A stretch of 42,857 bases of DNA from Deltaproteobacteria bacterium (GTDB taxonomy: Bacteria > Desulfobacterota > Desulfovibrionia > Desulfovibrionales > Desulfovibrionaceae), in NCBI GenBank assembly GCA_031266055.1, contig JAISBT010000097.1, forward strand, positions 1 to 42,857, given 5' to 3'. Shown here in pieces: positions 15,654 to 22,991 of this stretch. Position 1 is the first letter of the stretch; every line of letters begins with the position of its first letter. The notes beneath the pieces are model-generated. The model saw only the letters and a list, made by a program, of their open reading frames with translations. It had not been told where the DNA came from and did not search any database. Made by a program: the position numbers and the translations under genes.

Positions 15654-17195
15654 ATGCCTGAACGGAAGACCGTTTGCAATGTCGTTCCGTGCAGCCTGGA
15701 CGACGAGTCTTTTGTGTTCGTGAGTTACGCGCATTTTGACTCCGCTGTGGTCTTCCCGATAATTGAGGGCGTCAGCGCCGACGGGTACGCTATATGGTAC
15801 GACAAGGGCATCAGCATCAGTTCTACCTGGACTGACGAAATAGCGACGGCCATACTGAACTGTTCCGCCTTCGTCATTTTCATAACGAAGGAATCCGCGG
15901 CGTCCGTGTACGTCAGATCGGAGATAGAGTTCGCCTTGAACAACCGGGTAAAGGTCGTTCCGGTCTATCTTGACGGTATGGATGTCCTGCCTCCCGGTCT
16001 TGCGCTCGGCTTGAACGCGACGCAGGGGATTACGGATGCGGGCGGCCCGGAGTCGATAGCGCGGAATATATGCGCTGCGCTGGAAGTGAACAAGGTGGAG
16101 AAGAAGGGCGCCGCAACGGGTGTAAAGATCAAATATAAGAAGTATAAAAAAAGACGGTGGGGCATCCGGGAGGATTTTTTGCGCATTGCGGCGGCAGGAG
16201 TTGTTTTAATGGTCGCCGCTTTTGGGATTTCCAGCTTTATTTTGCGCTCCGAAGATAAAAAGGGCGATTACAGCTTTACTATAGAAAAGAGAACTTACGC
16301 TCCGGCGGAGCCGGTTTTCGTCGAACTGCCGGAAGTTACGCGGAACATGCTTGGCCGGGGCGCCATCGTCGGCATAGCGCGTGCGGGAGACAGGCATGGG
16401 GAATATATATCGTTCGAGTTCATTGCCGATAATGCCGCAAGGATCAAACTGCGCGCTCCCGCTGAAGCGGGAAAGTATGAGGTGCGCGGCTACAACAGCG
16501 GCAATGATCTGACTGAAGCTACGCTGGCCGGGGCTGTGCGGTTTTCCGTCAGCGGGGATTCCTCCGGCGCGTTCGGATTGACTGTGGACAGGCAGGAGTA
16601 TGCGGTCTGCGAGAACATTGAGGTTAAGGTGGCTGGTGTGCCGAAGTATATGCTGGATGACGGGGCGGAACTTATTTTGTCCAAAATTGACGCACCTCCT
16701 GAAGATTACATCTCCCACAGGGTCATAAGCGCGCGGGATGCGGAGTTTACGTTCGGCGCGCCTGAAGAAACCGGCGAGTATGTAATCCGGGCTTACAGCA
16801 ACAATGATGTTTACGCCGAATCCACCATCGTGGCAAAGGAGACCTTCAGCGTTATAGCAAAAGAGGCGTATCCTTTTACCATAGAACCGGATAAATTGAG
16901 CTATGCCCCGGAGTCGCCGATAGTCGCGCGGGTCTCGGGCGTGCCCTACAACCTCGGAGGAGGGGCAATCATCACTCTGTCGGGCGCGGGCGGCGGGTTT
17001 GGGGAATACATATCTTCCGAGCGTATTTATGCGCGCGATGCGACGATTACGCTGAAAGCCCCGCCGGAAGCGGGAGAATACGAACTGCGGGGTTACTGGG
17101 ACAGGAGCGTTTTGACGGAATCGGGGCTGGCCGTCAGCGTGCCGTTCAGGGTGGATGATTGGGGAAGGAACAGAACGCATGACGCTGCTAAGTGA
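15654..17195 (+). CDS. Membrane-anchored TIR-domain protein with three extracytoplasmic repeats
   Basis: The 513-residue protein opens with a TIR domain (about 18-145): FVFVSYAHFD, the GYAIWYDKGIS loop, FVIFITKES, and Tyr-Val-Arg-Ser-Glu at 86-90, where Glu90 sits at the usual catalytic NADase glutamate, then VVPVYLDG. A strongly basic stretch (about 147-175) precedes one transmembrane helix (about 178-197), so TIR is cytoplasmic by the positive-inside rule. Three tandem repeats of about 95 residues follow (about 206-298, 303-400, 405-505). Each has a Y-x-FTI or GLTV start, a middle GEYIS or DYIS segment, ARDA and a closing GEYE-x-RGY-like motif; they look like beta-sandwich modules. RBS GGGAGG lies 5 nt upstream of the ATG. 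The gene overlaps the following DHH gene by 17 bp. Candidate role: envelope-sensing NAD-consuming signal generator; this is inference. Confidence 0.85.
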   Translation: MPERKTVCNVVPCSLDDESFVFVSYAHFDSAVVFPIIEGVSADGYAIWYDKGISISSTWTDEIATAILNCSAFVIFITKESAASVYVRSEIEFALNNRVKVVPVYLDGMDVLPPGLALGLNATQGITDAGGPESIARNICAALEVNKVEKKGAATGVKIKYKKYKKRRWGIREDFLRIAAAGVVLMVAAFGISSFILRSEDKKGDYSFTIEKRTYAPAEPVFVELPEVTRNMLGRGAIVGIARAGDRHGEYISFEFIADNAARIKLRAPAEAGKYEVRGYNSGNDLTEATLAGAVRFSVSGDSSGAFGLTVDRQEYAVCENIEVKVAGVPKYMLDDGAELILSKIDAPPEDYISHRVISARDAEFTFGAPEETGEYVIRAYSNNDVYAESTIVAKETFSVIAKEAYPFTIEPDKLSYAPESPIVARVSGVPYNLGGGAIITLSGAGGGFGEYISSERIYARDATITLKAPPEAGEYELRGYWDRSVLTESGLAVSVPFRVDDWGRNRTHDAAK

Positions 17196-18666
17196 TCTGT
17201 CCGGACGCGGAAACATGGTTATACAGTGCCATGACGTCCCGGATGCCGATGCCATGGCCAGCGGGTTCGCCCTCATGCGGTATATGGAATCGCGCGGCGC
17301 GTCCGTCCGTCTCATTTACAGCGGGAAGGGGCGGATAACCAAGCCCAATCTTATCCTGATGCAAAGCCTGCTCCATATTCCTCTTGAATACGTGGAGGAA
17401 ATGCCCCGGTGCGATCTGCTCATTACAGTGGATTGCCAATACGGAGCGGGCAACGTGCGAAAATTCGAAGCCGGCGGGGTAGCGGTGTTCGACCACCACC
17501 GGCCGGAAATACCTGAAGGCCCGTCGGTAGTCATCCGGCCGTCGCTGGGAAGTTGTTCCACGCTGATCTGGGATCTGATGCGCGGAGGGGGTTTCGATTT
17601 CAGCGCGGATCCGGACGTCTATAACGCTCTTTATTACGGCCTGTTCACCGACACCTGCGGCTTTTCCGAATTGCGGCATCCTCTGGATCGTGATCTGGCG
17701 GAATTTATGCCGGTCAGCTGGTCACTGATCAAGAGGCTGAAAAATTCGACTCTTTCGAAAGAAGAATTGGACGTTGTCGCCGGCACGCTGTCATCTTCCA
17801 TCCTCATTGGAGAGATCGGACTGTTGAAGGCCGCGCCCTGCGACCCGAACATTCTCGGCTTTTCGAGCGACATCGCCCAGCAGGTGGAGCAGTTCAACAG
17901 TTGCGTGGTGTACTGCGGCTACGCCGGCGGGATTAAATTATCCATCAGAAGTTCCGTCCGGGAGATCATGGCGAGTGAACTGGCCGCGTTTCTGACGCGA
18001 GACGTTGGTTCCGGCGGGGGCAATATTGAAAAAGCCGGGGGGTATATCAGCCTCGAATGTGTGGATAAGGTCGCGCCGGGCGCATCTCCGGACGATTTTC
18101 TCCGCTCCCGCCTGGAGAGATATCAGGATAACTTCGACCTGGTTTACTGCGACGCCCATAACCTTGATTTCACCGCATATGGACGTTATCGCAAACTCAG
18201 GATACCCTTGGGGTATGCGCGCACCACCGATATATTTCCCGAAGGATCGCAAATCAGCATCCGTACCCTGGAAGGAGATATAGACACGCTTTCCTCTGCC
18301 GATACCTTTCTTATGATAGGAATTTCGGGCGAGGTGTATCCAATAAAGAGAGACAGGTTTGATGCCTCCTATGAACGCATGGTCGGGCGCGATCTCCCCG
18401 AAACGGAGTATATGCCTGTTGTGAGCGAGAAGATAAGCGGCGAAAAGAAGGCGCTGCGTCCGTACGCCGGGGCGTGCATACCCGGGGGAGACAGGTTCGT
18501 TCGGGCGCGGGAACTCGCCAGGGCGACGAAAGTATTCAGCAACTGGGACAGGGACAGATATTTTTATGGCGCTGCGGGAGACTATATTGCGGCTTCGGAG
18601 AGCGATTTGAGTGATGTCTACATCATAAACCGGGATATTTTTTTCAGAACGTACGCAAAAGCGTAG
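17179..18666 (+). CDS. DHH-family phosphoesterase with C-terminal extension, partner of the TIR gene
   Basis: Numbering here is for the longer frame from 17155. All four DHH catalytic motifs are present: HDVPDADA (His26, Asp30, Asp32), TVDC (Asp93), FDHHRP (113-115) and LFTDTCGF (Asp166). A DHHA1-like domain follows with GSGGGNIEKAGGY (286-297), where Asn replaces the His of the usual GGGH. NrnA- and GdpP-like relatives hydrolyse short RNAs or cyclic dinucleotides. The last 160 residues hold two copies of a VY-x-I-x-RD-x-F pattern (394-402 and 488-496) and a GAAGDYIAA segment that recalls the PGDYG family. The ATG at 17179 has AAGGA 8 nt upstream and is preferred to 17155. Overlap with the TIR gene implies translational coupling and joint function. 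Confidence 0.85.
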   Translation: MTLLSDLSGRGNMVIQCHDVPDADAMASGFALMRYMESRGASVRLIYSGKGRITKPNLILMQSLLHIPLEYVEEMPRCDLLITVDCQYGAGNVRKFEAGGVAVFDHHRPEIPEGPSVVIRPSLGSCSTLIWDLMRGGGFDFSADPDVYNALYYGLFTDTCGFSELRHPLDRDLAEFMPVSWSLIKRLKNSTLSKEELDVVAGTLSSSILIGEIGLLKAAPCDPNILGFSSDIAQQVEQFNSCVVYCGYAGGIKLSIRSSVREIMASELAAFLTRDVGSGGGNIEKAGGYISLECVDKVAPGASPDDFLRSRLERYQDNFDLVYCDAHNLDFTAYGRYRKLRIPLGYARTTDIFPEGSQISIRTLEGDIDTLSSADTFLMIGISGEVYPIKRDRFDASYERMVGRDLPETEYMPVVSEKISGEKKALRPYAGACIPGGDRFVRARELARATKVFSNWDRDRYFYGAAGDYIAASESDLSDVYIINRDIFFRTYAKA

Positions 18667-18673
18667 CCTGGAG

Positions 18674-18720
18674 CCGGCGTGCCTTTCTGAAAAAGTCGTT
18701 TCCCGACTTTTTCAGCATCG
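18674..18720 (-). terminator. Element D hairpin, likely bidirectional terminator
   Basis: Perfect 12-bp stem CTGAAAAAGTCG (18687-18698) / CGACTTTTTCAG (18704-18715), loop TTTCC. It sits between the convergent DHH and mtaB genes. It is a reverse copy of 10123-10169 including the flanking CCGGCGTGCCTTT, so it is a repeat that may serve as terminator. Confidence 0.65.
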
Positions 18721-18725
18721 ACGAA

Positions 18726-20123
18726 TTACAGTTGTACCAGCAAGGTTTCTTTTTCCACAGCCACCGGGCGGGCGGGAAGAATATTTTTGCCCTGGGGAAA
18801 GTCTGTTCCGCCAAACCGGCAGGCGGAATAAAATTCGTTTATGCCCCTGCCTTTTTTCCCTTCTTCCGGGATTACCCAAACCCGGTCAAGCTGTAGCTGG
18901 CCTTGCAGGAATTCCTGCTTTTTCCGGCTGATCAGCTCACGCAAGCGCGCAGCCCGCTCTTTTTTTACTTCCTGGGAAACTTGTCCGGGAAGCTTTGCGG
19001 CCGTTGTGCCGGGGCGGCGTGAATAAGGGAAAACATGGGCGTAAGTTAAAGGCAGTTGAGCGCATAGCTCCAAGGTATCTGTAAAATCGTTTTCTGTTTC
19101 GCCGGGAAAACCCACTATAAAATCCGCTCCCAAGGCGAATTTGGGCCAAATTTGCTTCAAACTGTCCGAAAAATCCGGCAAAATCCGCACGTTATAATGC
19201 CTGCGGCCCATTTTGCGCAGGATGGAAACGCTTCCGCTTTGCAGCGACAAATGTAAATGCGGGGCTACCAGCCTGCTTTTGGCAAGGGTATCCAAGGCTT
19301 TCAGGTTAAGTTGCCCCGGTTCCAGCGAACTTATTCTGAAACGGAGAGCCTGGCGCTCTTCCTGCCCCCCTCCTCCCCATTCCGGCGCAAAAGCGTCTGT
19401 AAGACGGGTCAGTAAATCCCAGAAGTCCGGTTTTCCCGGCAGATCGCTCCCGTATTGCCGCAAATTGACCCCATTCAGGATAATTTCGCGGAATCCGGCG
19501 TTGGCGAGACGGCCGGCTTCGGCCAACACCGCCGGCCACGGGCGGCTTACCGAGGGGCCGCGTCCTGAAGGCACAATGCAATAAGTGCAATGTTGCGAAC
19601 AGCCGTCGTGAATTTTCAATACAGCTCTGCTGCGGCCGTAGTCGCTGATGGAAAAATCCGGGAAAGCCGTTGCCTGGACGGCCCCTTCCTGGTCGTCATG
19701 GTTATGGACGACCACTTCCGGGTCGTCAGAGTTATGGACGACCCCTTCCGGGTCGTCATGGTTCCGGAAATCGTTTGCCGGTTCATCCGCGTCCAGGCGG
19801 CGCAGCAGGGTGGTTTTTTTGCGTTGCGGCACAAGAGCGTCAACCGGCAGCGGGCTTAACTCATGGGGGAAAGCTTCCGCCGCGCAACCGGTGACCAGGA
19901 TTTCCCCCCGGGGGGCCAGCCTGCGCGCGCGTCTTGATACGGCGCGCAAATCGCTTATGGCTTTGGAAGTAATGGCGCAACTGTTGATCAAGATTAAATC
20001 CGCCCCCAGAGGCGACGTGAGTTCGCGGTGCCCGGCCTTCAGCCACGCCTGGCGCAAGGCTTCAGATTCGTATTGATTGACTTTGCATCCCAGGGTTATG
20101 ATATGAAAAGATTTTCTTTGCAA
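18726..20123 (-). CDS. mtaB: tRNA (N6-threonylcarbamoyladenosine-37) methylthiotransferase, MtaB type
   Basis: This radical-SAM enzyme adds a methylthio group to t6A37 of ANN-decoding tRNAs. The 465-residue protein has an N-terminal UPF0004 domain with the three auxiliary-cluster cysteines in TLGCKVNQYESEA, NSCAITSKA and VTGCAAEAF. The radical-SAM domain has CSQHCTYCIVPSGRG (CxxxCxxC) and GADFIVGFPGETENDF. A C-terminal TRAM-like segment follows. TLGCKVNQYES and the SLEP motif favour MtaB over MiaB or RimO. An Asp/Glu/His/Val-rich insert at about 118-147 is a threefold 10-residue repeat encoded by a 30-bp tandem repeat; it falls in the linker before the radical-SAM domain and is not typical of the family. 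Confidence 0.92.
   Translation of the reverse strand: MQRKSFHIITLGCKVNQYESEALRQAWLKAGHRELTSPLGADLILINSCAITSKAISDLRAVSRRARRLAPRGEILVTGCAAEAFPHELSPLPVDALVPQRKKTTLLRRLDADEPANDFRNHDDPEGVVHNSDDPEVVVHNHDDQEGAVQATAFPDFSISDYGRSRAVLKIHDGCSQHCTYCIVPSGRGPSVSRPWPAVLAEAGRLANAGFREIILNGVNLRQYGSDLPGKPDFWDLLTRLTDAFAPEWGGGGQEERQALRFRISSLEPGQLNLKALDTLAKSRLVAPHLHLSLQSGSVSILRKMGRRHYNVRILPDFSDSLKQIWPKFALGADFIVGFPGETENDFTDTLELCAQLPLTYAHVFPYSRRPGTTAAKLPGQVSQEVKKERAARLRELISRKKQEFLQGQLQLDRVWVIPEEGKKGRGINEFYSACRFGGTDFPQGKNILPARPVAVEKETLLVQL
19682..19771 (-). repeat. In-frame 30-bp tandem repeat, three units, inside mtaB
   Basis: Units at 19682-19711, 19712-19741 and 19742-19771 share GGTCGTCA and TTCC(G/T)GG cores with a few substitutions. 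They encode NHDDPEGVVH, NSDDPEVVVH and NHDDQEGAVQ. The unit length is a multiple of 3, so changes in copy number would keep the mtaB frame. Confidence 0.85.
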
Positions 20124-20232
20124 AAAAACTCCTGTATTTATTGCTTCACCAAGTATAAAATAGACGGCGGAATTGTGGCAAGAGAGTTTTTACATCACAT
20201 ATTGAAGGGCATTTACATGATGCGGAGTTTTT

Positions 20233-20781
20233 ATGCTTAATCCTACGGAATGTATCCTGTACAGCGGCGGCGCGGCCGGAGCCGAAGCCTGCTTTGGCGA
20301 AACCGCGGAAAAATTCGGCCTGCAGGAAGTGAATTTTAGTTTTGAAGGTCACCAGATAGAACGCGTTCGCGGTTTGCGCATTCTTACCAGTGAAGAACTG
20401 TCCCTTAAAGATGTAAGTTTGAGTTACGTCTCCAAGCTTATGAACCGCCAGTATACGAGCGCGCCCCTTTTTCGCAAGGTATTGCAATCCATCTGCTGGC
20501 AGGTAAGCAGCGCCCATGAGGTTTTTGTCGTGGGAGAAATTATGCCGGATGATACGGTCAAAGGCGGTACGGGCTGGGGGGCGGAGTTTTCCAAAATTTG
20601 CAATAAACGGTTGCTGGTTTTCGACCAGAAGAAAGATGCCTGGTTCCGTTGGGAATCGCGCTGGGTTGAGGCCGGTGAGGTAACGATTGCCGACCGGCTT
20701 TTTACCGGCACTGGAACACGGTTTTTGGAACCGAAAGGCAAAAAGGCCGTGGAAAATTTATTTAAAAAATCTTTCAGTTGA
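20233..20781 (+). CDS. SLOG-like nucleotide-binding-fold protein of unknown function
   Basis: The protein has 182 residues. I see a Rossmann-like start ([20 protein letters not shown], then VNFSFEGH) and a later [20 protein letters not shown], followed by Asp-Gln and DAWFRW. This is the pattern of small SLOG/LOG-superfamily proteins, in which Gly-rich loops bind nucleotides or nucleotide sugars. No catalytic role can be assigned. RBS CGGAG lies 5-6 nt before the ATG. It is divergent from mtaB and ends only 11 bp before psd, so it probably heads the psd-pssA operon. Being a SLOG protein near a TIR gene is notable, but its operon partners are phospholipid genes. Confidence 0.7.
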   Translation: MLNPTECILYSGGAAGAEACFGETAEKFGLQEVNFSFEGHQIERVRGLRILTSEELSLKDVSLSYVSKLMNRQYTSAPLFRKVLQSICWQVSSAHEVFVVGEIMPDDTVKGGTGWGAEFSKICNKRLLVFDQKKDAWFRWESRWVEAGEVTIADRLFTGTGTRFLEPKGKKAVENLFKKSFS

Positions 20782-20792
20782 AGGCGGGACGT

Positions 20793-21449
20793 ATGCGTAA
20801 ACCATCTATCGGTATAGCCGCGGAAGGTTATTACAGTATATTTTTAAGCGCTTTCTCCTCCCTGATTTTTGCGATCATGGGCTGCTGGCCCATGGCTTTC
20901 CTGTTGCTTTTGCTTACGATTTTCGCCGGCCATTTTTTCCGCGATCCGGAGCGGATTGTCCCGGTTGCGCCCGGGTTGGCCGTAAGCCCAGCGGACGGAA
21001 AAGTAATCAGGATTGAAAACCGTCCGGATCCCATAAACGGACAGGAGCGGATGTGCATAAGCATTTTTATGAATGTATTCAGCGTGCACGTGAACCGCAT
21101 GCCGGTGGCCGGAACAATCCGCGCTGTTGCCTACCGGCCGGGGAGTTTTGTTAATGCCGCCCTGGATAAAGCCTCCAGAGACAATGAGCAATGCTGCTGC
21201 AATGTGCAGGATGAAGAGGGCAATTACTGGCAAATGGCGCAAATAGCCGGCCTTGTGGCCCGGCGCATAGTCTGCCGGGTGGACGAAGGCGATACGCTGG
21301 CGCGCGGCGAGCGTTACGGCATGATAAAATTCGGTTCACGGGTGGATCTGTACATTCCGGACGGTTATAAGCCCAGCGTGAAAATAGGCGAGTCGGTTAC
21401 GGCAGGCAGCAGTGTGCTGGCCCGCAAGGCCGGCGCCGAGGGAATGTGA
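20793..21449 (+). CDS. psd: Phosphatidylserine decarboxylase proenzyme
   Basis: Psd decarboxylates phosphatidylserine to phosphatidylethanolamine at the inner membrane using a pyruvoyl cofactor made by self-cleavage. The 218-residue protein is of the short type: a hydrophobic N-terminal segment (about 15-46), [35 protein letters not shown], and the cleavage site Gly181-Ser182 in [11 protein letters not shown]. The frame extends to a TTG at 20778, but the ATG at 20793 follows GGCGGGA and gives the usual [12 protein letters not shown] start. It lies between the SLOG-like gene and pssA; its stop overlaps an alternative GTG start of pssA. Confidence 0.92.
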   Translation: MRKPSIGIAAEGYYSIFLSAFSSLIFAIMGCWPMAFLLLLLTIFAGHFFRDPERIVPVAPGLAVSPADGKVIRIENRPDPINGQERMCISIFMNVFSVHVNRMPVAGTIRAVAYRPGSFVNAALDKASRDNEQCCCNVQDEEGNYWQMAQIAGLVARRIVCRVDEGDTLARGERYGMIKFGSRVDLYIPDGYKPSVKIGESVTAGSSVLARKAGAEGM

Positions 21450-21463
21450 CTCTGAGGCGGATG

Positions 21464-22243
21464 ATGGAGACGAATAAAAAGCCGATCAGCAAGGGCGTTT
21501 ACATTCTGCCCAACCTGTTTACAGTGGGCAGCATGTTTGCCGCTTTTTACGGTATTATTATGGCGCATGGCGGAAACTACAGCGGTTGCGCCATAGCCAT
21601 ACTGGTCAGCGCCGTGCTTGACGGCATGGACGGAAAAATCGCCCGGCTTACCCACAGTGCCAGCGATTTCGGCGTGCAGTTGGATTCACTGGCCGACGTC
21701 ATAGCGTTTGGGGCTGCCCCGGCCTATATGATATACTTTTGGCAGCTGCGCGGTTTGGGGAGCATCGGTCTGGCCGGGGCTTTTTTGTTTATGGCCTGCG
21801 GAGCGTTACGCCTGGCCAGATTTAATGTAATGGCCGCAAGCAGCGCCAGCAAAAAATTTTTTACCGGCCTGCCCATTCCGGCGGCAGGCTGCGCTCTGGC
21901 CTGCATCACGCTTTTTTATAACTATCTGCCGGATAAAATTTATCCTGTCATGACCTGGTTTTCCCTGGTGCTGACCATCGCGCTCGGGTTGCTTATGGTC
22001 AGCCGCGTACCTTATTTTGCCTTTAAAGAATTTGCTCCTTTGCGGATAAAAACATTTTCCATGATGGTGGTTTTTGTCCTGTTTTTTGCCTTGATTGTCG
22101 CCGCGCCAAAGGTTTTCGGCTTTTCTTTTTTCGTTGCCTATCTGTTTTCCGGCCCAATATACCTGTTGGTGGCCCGCAGGCGCAGAAAAATCCAAAGCGC
22201 CGCTCCCGGCGGCATTACGCCGGATAATGACGCGAAAGATTAG
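21464..22243 (+). CDS. pssA: CDP-diacylglycerol-serine O-phosphatidyltransferase
   Basis: This multi-pass membrane CDP-alcohol phosphatidyltransferase makes phosphatidylserine from CDP-diacylglycerol and serine, feeding the adjacent psd. The signature DG-x2-AR-x8-G-x3-D-x3-D is seen as DGKIARLTHSASDFGVQLD followed by SLAD. About seven further hydrophobic segments follow, ending in a basic tail (ARRRRKIQ). Several starts are possible: GTG 21446, overlapping the psd stop, or ATG 21461 or 21464. GAGG at 21454-21457 is best spaced for 21464. The psd-pssA order and tight spacing indicate an operon. Confidence 0.93.
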   Translation: METNKKPISKGVYILPNLFTVGSMFAAFYGIIMAHGGNYSGCAIAILVSAVLDGMDGKIARLTHSASDFGVQLDSLADVIAFGAAPAYMIYFWQLRGLGSIGLAGAFLFMACGALRLARFNVMAASSASKKFFTGLPIPAAGCALACITLFYNYLPDKIYPVMTWFSLVLTIALGLLMVSRVPYFAFKEFAPLRIKTFSMMVVFVLFFALIVAAPKVFGFSFFVAYLFSGPIYLLVARRRRKIQSAAPGGITPDNDAKD

Positions 22244-22356
22244 CTTTGAAATTCTTTAATCTTGAGTTGTTGTATAAAAATTTTACAAAATTTTTAGAAC
22301 CTTGCCCTGCCCGGCGTTCCGGCAGATCGTATCCCTGAACCATAAGGAGTGAACCC

Positions 22357-22962
22357 ATGCCCAAGCCTACGGATGATTTTCTGCAACTTGTCAGCGCTGC
22401 GCGTACCTGCCGCCGTTTCGACGCTTCCAGGGAGCTTCCCGAAGGGACGCTTTCCTGGCTGGTTGATTGCGCCCGTCTTACGCCCAGCGCCGGAAATTTG
22501 CAGGTATTGCGTTATATTACTGTACAGTCCGCGAAAAACCGCGAAAAGTTTTACCCCGGACTGGCCTGGGCGAACTATCTTAAAGAATGGAACGGGCCGG
22601 TTGAAGGGGAGCGCCCCACCGGATATATTGTGGTGCTTGCCGGCAGAGGCCCGGATAATAAAATTTCCGCGCATTCCCTGCTGGATACGGGTATCGCCGC
22701 GCAGACCATGCAGTTGGCAGCCTGGAGCAGGGGCATCGGCACCTGCATTTTCCGCAGCTTTGATCCCAAAGTGCTGGGCGAAGCGGTCAGCCTCCCCGCT
22801 GAACTGGATATCGTCACCGTGCTGGCTCTGGGCTGCCCGGTGGAAGAACGGCGCCTTGTGCCGGTGGGTGAAGACGGGAGCATCCGTTACTACCGCGACG
22901 GCCAGGGAATACATTATGTGCCCAAACGTGCTCTGAAAGATGTGCTGCTCGCGCAATATTAA
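22357..22962 (+). CDS. Nitroreductase-family flavoprotein
   Basis: The 201-residue FMN-type protein has an Arg-rich N-terminal flavin segment (AARTCRRFDASRELPEGTL), then ARLTPSAGNLQVLRYITVQS, and the central DTGIAAQTMQLAAWSRGIGT followed by LALGCPVEERRLVPV. These match the NfsA/NfnB-like NAD(P)H-dependent oxidoreductase superfamily. The natural substrate is not known. A strong RBS AAGGAG lies about 7 nt upstream of the ATG. A 113-bp A/T-rich gap separates it from pssA, and nadA starts 30 bp downstream, so co-transcription with nadA is likely. Confidence 0.88.
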   Translation: MPKPTDDFLQLVSAARTCRRFDASRELPEGTLSWLVDCARLTPSAGNLQVLRYITVQSAKNREKFYPGLAWANYLKEWNGPVEGERPTGYIVVLAGRGPDNKISAHSLLDTGIAAQTMQLAAWSRGIGTCIFRSFDPKVLGEAVSLPAELDIVTVLALGCPVEERRLVPVGEDGSIRYYRDGQGIHYVPKRALKDVLLAQY

Positions 22963-22991
22963 GAAAACGGATCTTTTTGGCATTGAAAATC

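Noticed and set aside
15654-20781. Reading the TIR gene and the SLOG-like gene as a Thoeris (ThsB/ThsA) pair
   Set aside because: The SLOG-like gene lacks an effector domain, is 3 kb away beyond a convergent gene, and sits in an operon with psd and pssA.
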